Shown here: piece by piece, positions 59,098 to 64,000 of the stretch
Position numbering within the stretch: position 1 is the stretch's first letter
Layout: each line of letters starts with the position of its first letter
From: Rhodanobacter sp. A1T4
GTDB lineage: Bacteria > Pseudomonadota > Gammaproteobacteria > Xanthomonadales > Rhodanobacteraceae
Length of the DNA stretch: 64,000 bases
Direction: 5' to 3'
NCBI RefSeq assembly: GCF_014207185.1
Contig: NZ_JACHCP010000003.1
Location: 310,001-374,000 of the forward strand
Position numbers and translations under genes: made by a program
Notes under the pieces: generated by a model
Databases searched by the model: none
Told to the model about the DNA's origin: nothing
The model's input: the letters and a program-made list of their open reading frames with translations, nothing else

Positions 59098-60378
59098 TCA
59101 GCCTGCGGCAGCGAGCGGCATGGCTGAATGCGGCCGGCGACGGATAGTCAACGCAATACCCGCAGCGACCAGGCCGGTCACGCCAGCGATCACGAACGGC
59201 TGCAGGTAACTGCCGCCCTGTGTGCGCATAAAGCCGGCAAACAATGCAGCGCTGGCGGCGCCGATCTGATGTCCCGCAGCGATCCACCCGAACACCACCG
59301 GTGCATCGCGGTCGCCAAATGCCTCCGACGCGAGACGCAGGGTTGGTGGCACGGTGGCGATCCAGTCCAGTCCGTAGAACATACCGAACAGCGACAGGCT
59401 GGTCAGCGAGAAATCCGAGTAAGGCAACCAGATCAGTGACAGGCCACGCAGCGCGTAGTAGACAAACAGCAGCTTGCGCGGGTCGTAGCGATCGGTAAGC
59501 CAGCCCGAGAGGGTCGTCCCGATCAGGTCAAATGCACCCATCATCGCCATCACGCTGGCCGCGCGCACTTCGGGAATGCCGTGATCACCGCATAGCGCAA
59601 TAAAGTGAGTACCAATAAGCCCATTGGTGGTGAAGCCGCAAATAAAGAAGGTGGTGAACAGGAACCAGAAGGTACGGTGCTTGGAGGCCCGCGCCAGCGC
59701 ACCGAAGGCGATGGCCAGCAGCTTGCGTTTCTCCGGCTCGGCAATCACTTCATCGGTACTGGCGCCGTAAGGGCGCAGGCCGATATCTTCCGGTCGTTCG
59801 GGCAGCAGCCACCATGCCAGTGGTATCAGCAACGCGCAGGCCGCCGAGACAGTCCAGATCACCGGTCGCCAGCCGCCGTGCTGAGCGATCGAGGCGAGCA
59901 GGGGAAGAAACGCCAGTGTCCCGGTCGCCGTGCTGGCAGTCAGCAGACCCATCATCAGGCCGCGATGCTTGACGAACCAGCGATTGACCACCGTCGCCCC
60001 CAATACCATCGCCACGCAGCCCGAACCGATGCCAGAAAAAACACCCCAACTCAACAATAGATGCCAGGGCTTGCTCATCCACGCACTGGCCGCGATGGAC
60101 AACGCCATCAGGGTCAGCGCGCCGATCAGTGTGCGGCGGATGCCGATGGCCTGCATCAACGCTGCCGCGAACGGACCGACCATGCCATAAAAGAAGATGC
60201 CCACCGCGGCGGCCAGTGAGATGCTGTCGCGCGTCCAGCCAAAGGCGTTACCCAGCGGCAGGATCAGCACACCGGGAGCAGCGCGCACCCCGGCGGCAGC
60301 AAGTAACGCGAGGAAAACCACGCCAGCAGCAACGAAGACGTAGTTCTGGCCGAAAGGGCGATGCTGTATGCTATTCAT
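59098..60378 (-). CDS. major facilitator superfamily transporter
   Basis: 426 residues from the ATG at 60378 with GAGCGG upstream; longer frames look spurious. Twelve membrane helices in two halves, with the MFS loop LTDRYDPRKLL and the SGIGSGCVAMVLGATVVNRWF region resembling monocarboxylate/oxalate-formate-type carriers. The substrate is unknown. It is divergent from a TetR gene across 70 bases containing a perfect operator-like palindrome. Confidence 0.9.
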   Translation of the reverse strand: MNSIQHRPFGQNYVFVAAGVVFLALLAAAGVRAAPGVLILPLGNAFGWTRDSISLAAAVGIFFYGMVGPFAAALMQAIGIRRTLIGALTLMALSIAASAWMSKPWHLLLSWGVFSGIGSGCVAMVLGATVVNRWFVKHRGLMMGLLTASTATGTLAFLPLLASIAQHGGWRPVIWTVSAACALLIPLAWWLLPERPEDIGLRPYGASTDEVIAEPEKRKLLAIAFGALARASKHRTFWFLFTTFFICGFTTNGLIGTHFIALCGDHGIPEVRAASVMAMMGAFDLIGTTLSGWLTDRYDPRKLLFVYYALRGLSLIWLPYSDFSLTSLSLFGMFYGLDWIATVPPTLRLASEAFGDRDAPVVFGWIAAGHQIGAASAALFAGFMRTQGGSYLQPFVIAGVTGLVAAGIALTIRRRPHSAMPLAAAG

Positions 60379-60413
60379 GTTACCGCTCAGTACGTGTGTG
60401 GTAGGATCATACG

Positions 60414-60425
60414 TACCGATCGGTA
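60414..60425. promoter_or_regulatory. TetR-type operator palindrome
   Basis: TACCGATCGGTA is a perfect 12-base palindrome between the divergent MFS and TetR genes, 24 bases ahead of the TetR start. Such ACCGATCGGT-like sites are common TetR-family operators. Confidence 0.6.
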
Positions 60426-60448
60426 ACATCGTCAATAGTGGTGAACTC

Positions 60449-61075
60449 ATGACACTCAAACGCTCCACTGCCAGTATCAAGAACAGCACGGTTGCCGCTG
60501 TGCCACGGGCCGCCGAACGCATCCGTAGCACAGCACGCGAACTTTTTTATCGGGAGGGCATTCGCGCGATCGGCGTGGACGAGATTGTGAATCGCGCCGG
60601 AGTGACCAAGCCGAGCCTGTATCGGAGCTTTGGTTCCAAGGATGCGTTGGCGACGCTGTACATCAATGATTATGCCGCCGAGTTCTGGACTCGCTTCGAT
60701 GCTCCGGGGCGAACACATCCGAACGATCCGCGCGCTCAGCTGCTTGAGTATCTGAAGGGTTTGTCGGAACGGGCCACGCAGTCGGGTTACCGCGGCTGCG
60801 GGATGAGCAATGCTGCGCTGGAGTATCCGCACGCACAGGGGGCACAGTCACAGCATCCAACCCGCAAGACCGCCGTGGCAGAGAAGCGCAAGCTGCGCAC
60901 TCGCCTGCATGATATGGCCGAAGCCATGGGTGCCAAGTCACCAGACGTACTGGCCGACGGTCTGCTGTTGCTGATCGAGGGCGCTTTCGCCAGCGGTCAG
61001 ATGTTCGGCCGCCATGGCCCTGCGCGCTCGCTGGTCAAGATGGCCGAACAATTGATCACTGCGTCGCTGCGTTAG
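60449..61075 (+). CDS. TetR family transcriptional regulator
   Basis: 208 residues from the ATG at 60449. The TetR HTH is ELFYREGIRAIGVDEIVNRAGVTKPSLYRSFGSKDALA-like: AGVTKPSLYRSFGSKD forms the recognition helix. The C-terminal ligand domain (about 80-205) is unassigned. It probably represses the divergent MFS gene, and perhaps itself, through the central palindrome. It converges with the hydrolase gene. Confidence 0.92.
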   Translation: MTLKRSTASIKNSTVAAVPRAAERIRSTARELFYREGIRAIGVDEIVNRAGVTKPSLYRSFGSKDALATLYINDYAAEFWTRFDAPGRTHPNDPRAQLLEYLKGLSERATQSGYRGCGMSNAALEYPHAQGAQSQHPTRKTAVAEKRKLRTRLHDMAEAMGAKSPDVLADGLLLLIEGAFASGQMFGRHGPARSLVKMAEQLITASLR

Positions 61076-61091
61076 GTACTGATCAAAACGG

Positions 61092-62030
61092 TCAGGCAGC
61101 TTTCTTTTGGCCGTCCAGCCAAACTTCCAGACCTTGCGCGTTCAGTTCGATGTCCATGCCGATCACGTCGCGCAGCGCGTCGCGACCTTTGGTCCAGCCG
61201 TGGGTTTGCGCGCGCTCAAGGTAGAGATCGGTCAGCAATTCTTTCAGCGCCATGTGCCGATCGGGCTTGTCATTTGCAGCGCGCGCCTGTTCAACCATCG
61301 AGTCGATCTGCACGTGCAGGTCGGCGGCCAGGCGCGCGATATCCTCGACGCGGCCGTAGTGGGTGAGATACATCGCGTCGGGTTTGAGTGCGACGAGTCG
61401 ATCAATGGATGCGTGCAACTCCATTTGATCGAACTGCACCGGTGACGTCGTCGGCACGATGAATGGATGTCCGTCGTGATCGAACTCCCGGTACGACAAT
61501 CCGAAAACATCGCCGGTGAAACAGACATTGGCGCGCGCATCGAAGATGCTGTTGTGATGCTTGGCATGGCCCGGCGTGTCGAGGCAACGCAGCGGACGCC
61601 CCGCGAGATCGATGATGTACTCGTCGGTGGCTTCAATCACGCGCTCTGCCGGTATCGGCCGCAGATGGCCATACGTTTCCTTCATCACCGCTTCGCCATA
61701 CACCGCAGTGGCGCCGGCCCACAGCTTGGACGGATCGATCATGTGCCGCGCGCCGCGCGGGTGCACCACAAGTTTCGCGTTGGGTAGCTGTGCGATCAGT
61801 TCGCCCGCGCCGCCGGCGTGGTCCAGGTGCACGTGGGTGAGGATCAGCCAGTCAACATCGGCCGGCGCGAGCCCGCTCTCATCCAGCGCCGCAAGCATGC
61901 GCGGCACGGCGTAATTGGTGCCGCAATCAATGAAGGCGCCACGGCCGTTTTCGACGACGAGGTAAGCCGCGTCAAACTGTGGTCGAACGAAGCCGGTATC
62001 GATGGTGTGGATGCCGTGCATGGATGTCAT
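61092..62030 (-). CDS. metallo-beta-lactamase-fold hydrolase
   Basis: 312 residues from the ATG at 62030 (GTGAGAAATAC before it); an ATG at 62021 is possible and a longer frame to 62093 is unlikely. The zinc motif HVHLDHAGG is complete, with further ligands in DTPGHAKHHNS and FTGDVFG. Glyoxalase II-like or related hydrolases share this pattern. The substrate is unknown. It is on the strand opposite TetR, 16 bases away. Confidence 0.9.
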   Translation of the reverse strand: MTSMHGIHTIDTGFVRPQFDAAYLVVENGRGAFIDCGTNYAVPRMLAALDESGLAPADVDWLILTHVHLDHAGGAGELIAQLPNAKLVVHPRGARHMIDPSKLWAGATAVYGEAVMKETYGHLRPIPAERVIEATDEYIIDLAGRPLRCLDTPGHAKHHNSIFDARANVCFTGDVFGLSYREFDHDGHPFIVPTTSPVQFDQMELHASIDRLVALKPDAMYLTHYGRVEDIARLAADLHVQIDSMVEQARAANDKPDRHMALKELLTDLYLERAQTHGWTKGRDALRDVIGMDIELNAQGLEVWLDGQKKAA

Positions 62031-62196
62031 GTATTTCTCACGATGGTCGGGTTCAATGAACTTATCCGTCGAGCGTAGCAAGACCTCTGGCAACGATCCG
62101 TGGATGCACTTATTCGGCAGCCATCGATAATGTCACGAACCACCGTAAAAGTGCGCTAGGCTGTCGATGGATATCGACATGACGGGGGTTGGATCG

Positions 62197-62496
62197 ATGC
62201 GTTGGATGCATGCTGCTGCACTGCTGGTATGCGGTATATGTTCGGCTTCAGCCTCACAACGTGTCGTGCATTTCTTCGATAATCACAGCAACGTAACCAG
62301 CAATGCCGTACTTGGCAACATCAGCGCTGGCAGCTATACAGCGCATGTCTGGCACCCACTGTTGCAGCCGGGGCAGGTTGAGCCGACTCAGAAAATCGTT
62401 ATTGCCAGTGGTCCGCTGATTTCACGTACCGGTTTCACTATTTTTGCTGTTGCCAATCTGCGTGAACCGATGGATGTGAACCATGTCCAGAACTGA
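62197..62496 (+). CDS. small secreted protein, possibly a shortened MauL-like cupredoxin-family protein
   Basis: 99 residues from the ATG at 62197 (an ATG at 62167 is possible). A signal peptide (MHAAALLVCGICSASAS) leads to a short mature part containing NISAGSYTAHVWHPLLQPGQ. The G-x-Y-x-x-x-VWHP pattern is typical of the late part of MauL-like periplasmic proteins that are often encoded next to dCache-type GGDEF/EAL genes; those are about twice as long, so this looks internally shortened. That relation is inferred from memory. The c-di-GMP gene begins 9 bases after the stop. Confidence 0.55.
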   Translation: MRWMHAAALLVCGICSASASQRVVHFFDNHSNVTSNAVLGNISAGSYTAHVWHPLLQPGQVEPTQKIVIASGPLISRTGFTIFAVANLREPMDVNHVQN

Positions 62497-62505
62497 CGCT
62501 TTCGC

Positions 62506-64000
62506 ATGGGCAACCTGAGCTTCCGACTTCGGCTGGGACTGCTGTTCGTCGCCACCTTGGTGATCGTGCAGCTGTTGACCGCAGGCCTGATCTACGAAGT
62601 GACCCGACGCGCGCTGGTGACCGAAGGGGAACGCCAGTTGACCGCCAATGCCGGAGCGTTTGTTTCGCAGATGGATGACATCTCGGCACGCGTTGCGGGC
62701 AACGTTGAAGTGATCTCGCTCGATTACGCATTGCGTTCGGCGATTGCCGAGCGTGATCGCGGTACCGTGCTTTCCATGCTGCGCAATCACGGGCGTCGGG
62801 TCGGTGCTTCGGGCATGCTGTGGATTGGGCTCGATGGCGCCGTACTGGCCGATACCAACGATGCGACTACCGGTAATGTCGACGTGACGCCGCGGCGTTT
62901 TCCATTTCCCGATCTGATCAAGAAAGCCTACAGTGAGCGAACCGCCGCGGTGGTTGTGCTGGATGGCAACGCGTACTGGATGGTGGTAGTGCCGATTTAC
63001 GCACCGCAGCCGGTGGGGCTGGTGGCGGTGAATGTGCCGCTGGACAACACTTTGCTCAGTCACATGCAACAGCTGTCTGCATTGCCCAGAGACATCGAAC
63101 TGTTGGCCCAGGCTGTGCCGAATCACTGGTCGGTCGTGGCGCGCGGCAGCAGCCAGACGAATCTTCTCGGCAGCATTGCGCCGGTAAACGGTGATCTGCC
63201 GTGGAAGCCCACGCTGATGATGGTTGGCGGCATGCAGTACATCGTGATGGCACAGCATCTGAAGCAGCCGGTAAACACTGCGCCGGTGGTGGCCTTGCTC
63301 GGCTATTCACTCGACGATGCGCTGAGGCCCTTTCATTCCGCGATGGTCGCGGGAACGATCCTGTTGTGCCTTGGCCTTGCGATGGGTTTGCTGGTCGCCT
63401 GGTTGGTCGCGCGCAGCGTATCGCGCCCGATCGAAGCGCTGGCCGCCGCCGTAAAGCGCATTGAAGTTGGCGACTATCGTGCGCCGGTGAGCGTGCAACG
63501 GCATGACGAGATAGGCCAGCTGGCCGTTGCGTTCGGTACCATGACCGACGCAGTGCGTCAGCGCGAGGATCGTATCCGCCATCAGGCCATGCATGATCCG
63601 GTGACCAATCTGCCCACCCGCATGGCGGCCGAAGAGAGCATCAATCGTTCAATCGCGACCGACGATGGTGTTGGTGGCGCCTTGCTGATGATCGGAATCG
63701 CCCGCGTGCCGGATATCATCAAAACCATGGGGCACTCGTTGTGCGATCGACTGATGCGTGATGCGGGCGAACGTATTCGCGACGTTTCAGATGGCGCGTT
63801 TATCGCCCGGGTGACCGATACGCAGTTCATGGCATGGCTGCCACAGACGGACAAGTCGAATGCCACCGCGGCGGCGCTGCGAATCCTTGATGCGCTCAAC
63901 ACGCCTTACAAGGAAAAAGATGTCGCCATCGATCGATTGCCTGCGATCGGCGTCGCCATCTATCCCACCGATGGGATCCGGGCGGGCACACTGCTGCGTC
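62506..64000 (+). CDS. periplasmic-sensor c-di-GMP protein (dCache-HAMP-GGDEF), 3' end outside window
   Basis: Open from the ATG at 62506 through the last base, so at least 498 residues. A membrane helix (about 12-32), a periplasmic double-Cache-like sensor (about 35-265), a second helix (about 285-305), a HAMP segment (RSVSRPIEALAAAVKRIEVGDY) and a GGDEF-type domain starting HDPVTNLPTRMAAEE. The signature position reads ARVTDTQF instead of GGDEF, so cyclase activity is unlikely; an EAL phosphodiesterase domain probably follows beyond the window. The upstream small secreted protein is in the same operon. Confidence 0.85.
   Translation, partial: MGNLSFRLRLGLLFVATLVIVQLLTAGLIYEVTRRALVTEGERQLTANAGAFVSQMDDISARVAGNVEVISLDYALRSAIAERDRGTVLSMLRNHGRRVGASGMLWIGLDGAVLADTNDATTGNVDVTPRRFPFPDLIKKAYSERTAAVVVLDGNAYWMVVVPIYAPQPVGLVAVNVPLDNTLLSHMQQLSALPRDIELLAQAVPNHWSVVARGSSQTNLLGSIAPVNGDLPWKPTLMMVGGMQYIVMAQHLKQPVNTAPVVALLGYSLDDALRPFHSAMVAGTILLCLGLAMGLLVAWLVARSVSRPIEALAAAVKRIEVGDYRAPVSVQRHDEIGQLAVAFGTMTDAVRQREDRIRHQAMHDPVTNLPTRMAAEESINRSIATDDGVGGALLMIGIARVPDIIKTMGHSLCDRLMRDAGERIRDVSDGAFIARVTDTQFMAWLPQTDKSNATAAALRILDALNTPYKEKDVAIDRLPAIGVAIYPTDGIRAGTLLR

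Overview
The window looks like chromosomal DNA from a GC-rich gammaproteobacterium. The gene orders (folP-glmM, divergent rne/rluC, ssrA/smpB/ratA/rnfH/bamE/fur, hrcA-grpE-dnaK-dnaJ-dapB, carA-carB-greA, cmk-rpsA-ihfB-lapA-lapB), a heat-shock operon led by HrcA, and a 41-residue form of ribosomal protein L36 together suggest the Xanthomonadales, most likely the Rhodanobacteraceae (Dyella/Rhodanobacter/Luteibacter type). The genus is an inference from memory of gene order. I see no transposase, integrase, phage gene or CRISPR array; nearly everything is vertically inherited core genome with small accessory inserts.

Layout. 1-4.8 kb: folate and cell-wall precursor genes (folP end, glmM), two oxidoreductases, tpiA, secG and a tRNA-Leu. 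4.9-6.4 kb: a small regulatory island with two short unknown genes and a GacA/UvrY-type response regulator, closed by a 42-bp perfect palindrome that serves as a two-way terminator. 6.4-16.4 kb: rne and rluC, phhB, nfuA, two small cytochromes c, tmRNA, smpB, ratA, rnfH, bamE and fur. 16.4-19.1 kb: a MASE1 histidine kinase and its divergent response regulator, with a structured, GGA-rich RNA candidate downstream of the kinase. 19.1-26.9 kb: recN, the heat-shock operon and dapB. 26.9-29.3 kb: a yybP-ykoY (manganese) riboswitch leading a CaCA-type exporter, then a two-gene operon for a 2-oxoglutarate oxygenase and a membrane protein; these lie between dapB and carA. 29.5-36.4 kb: carAB, greA, a lipid-type glycosyltransferase, a membrane protein and rpmJ. 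36.4-40.0 kb: LysR regulator, 2,4-dienoyl-CoA reductase (fadH) and acyl-CoA-binding protein, a small fatty-acid group. 40.1-48.5 kb: cmk, rpsA, ihfB, lapA/lapB and three surface-sugar genes (WecA-type transferase, WbpM/PglF-type dehydratase, galU). 48.7-57.4 kb: a very large alpha-2-macroglobulin and its partner penicillin-binding protein 1C. 57.4-64 kb: amine oxidase-like flavoprotein, CsaA-like protein, MFS transporter with divergent TetR regulator, metallo-beta-lactamase-fold hydrolase, and a small secreted protein followed by a periplasmic-sensor c-di-GMP protein that runs off the window.

How the parts fit. tmRNA and SmpB form the ribosome rescue system; HrcA probably represses, and a sigma-32-like promoter may drive, the chaperone operon; LapA/LapB control LPS synthesis and sit beside genes for surface polysaccharide; the macroglobulin and PBP1C form the known periplasmic protease-trap/peptidoglycan-repair pair. 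The most interesting items are the manganese riboswitch and exporter, the candidate CsrA/RsmA-type regulatory RNA behind the MASE1 kinase, the small secreted protein that looks like a shortened MauL-like protein next to a c-di-GMP sensor, and the acidic insertions and membrane anchor of the macroglobulin. I did not find a clearly new multi-gene system.
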